In this document: piece after piece, positions 63,795-64,000 of the stretch
How the letters are laid out: every line of letters begins with the position of its first letter
Numbering within the stretch: the first letter of the stretch is position 1
Translations under genes and position numbers: made by a program
Source: Paenibacillus sp. PL91
GTDB taxonomy: Bacteria > Bacillota > Bacilli > Paenibacillales > Paenibacillaceae
Assembly: GCF_012935325.2 (NCBI RefSeq)
Contig: NZ_JABBYG020000010.1
Span: 207,136-271,135, forward strand
Length of the DNA stretch: 64,000 bases
Reading direction: 5' to 3'
The notes under the pieces: generated by a model
What the model was told of the DNA's origin: nothing
What the model saw: the letters and a program-made list of their open reading frames with translations, nothing else
Database searches by the model: none

Positions 63795-64000
63795 AAGGTG
63801 CTCCGCTAGCGGAAATAGATCTAGAAACTAGATCTATTCTCGTCAAACTAGCTAGATTTAGCGGAATAGGTCTAGAAACTAGACCTATCGCATGCGCGTA
63901 ACCCGCGAACTGAGCTCATGGGCGCTCCGCCAGCGGAAATAGATCTAGAAACTAGATCTATTCTCGTCAAACTAGCTCGATTCACAGAAATAGGTCTAGA
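63795..64000 (-). repeat. Tandem ~123-bp double-hairpin repeat array, locus 3 (cut by the window end)
   Basis: Same unit and orientation as at 44.3 kb. Hairpin B (AATAGATCTAG, AAA, CTAGATCTATT) is at 63814-63838 and 63938-63962, 124 bp apart. Hairpin A is at 63865-63889 and begins again at 63989. B-to-A spacing is 51 bp in both units. Here the A arms read AATAGGTCTA/TAGACCTAT, changed on both sides relative to locus 2, so base pairing is kept. The array lies right after a strong terminator and continues beyond the window. Confidence 0.95.

Overview
The window looks like chromosomal DNA of a spore-forming, Gram-positive saprophyte of the Paenibacillus type. The support is indirect but consistent: strong AGGAGG-type ribosome binding sites with many TTG and GTG starts, CUT1 sugar ABC importers paired with YesM/YesN-like two-component systems, S-layer-homology (SLH) surface proteins, a GerA-type spore germination operon and DUF445 proteins. 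No rRNA, tRNA, CRISPR array, transposase or phage gene was seen.

Region 1 (0.2-9.8 kb) reads as one rightward carbohydrate locus: GH43 beta-xylosidase/arabinofuranosidase, GH88 unsaturated glucuronyl hydrolase, solute-binding lipoprotein, two permeases, histidine kinase and AraC-type response regulator. Region 2 (9.9-18.3 kb) has a GntR/LacI chimeric repressor and an ABC importer followed by two tandem GH76 alpha-1,6-mannanase-like genes. A sigma-A promoter, a likely cre site and inverted operators lie before the importer. A GH172 (DUF2961) gene comes after a small AraC remnant. Region 3 (18.4-24 kb) has an SLH protein with a GH18-like domain, a repeat array, an AraC regulator and a GH95 fucosidase-like enzyme.

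Region 4 (24-36 kb) is mixed: a MocR regulator divergent from an EamA transporter, two coupled DUF445 membrane proteins, a WG-repeat protein, a class D beta-lactamase-like gene divergent from a second MocR regulator, an Rrf2 regulator with a thioredoxin-reductase-like flavoprotein, a short nucleotidyltransferase and an aminoglycoside-phosphotransferase-like protein. Region 5 (36-56.7 kb) is a second large glycan locus: response regulator, GH38 alpha-mannosidase on the opposite strand, histidine kinase, binding protein, repeat array, two permeases, a second binding protein, a ~1980-residue SLH-anchored beta-helix protein and a secreted GH71/99-like enzyme with two carbohydrate-binding modules. 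Region 6 (56.7-64 kb) has a HAD phosphatase, a hairpin-rich spacer, a three-gene ger operon, an enolase-superfamily sugar-acid dehydratase, an SDR epimerase/dehydrogenase and a third repeat array.

The working model is that secreted or surface enzymes make oligosaccharides, CUT1 importers take them up, and enzymes without signal peptides (GH43, GH88, GH76, GH172, GH95, GH38) finish the job inside. None of the three importers carries its own ATPase gene, so a shared MsmX-like ATPase elsewhere is inferred. The most unusual non-coding feature is a repeat family at three loci (20.2, 44.3 and 63.8 kb): tandem ~123-bp units, each with two perfect or near-perfect hairpins spaced exactly 51 bp apart, always just downstream of an intrinsic terminator.
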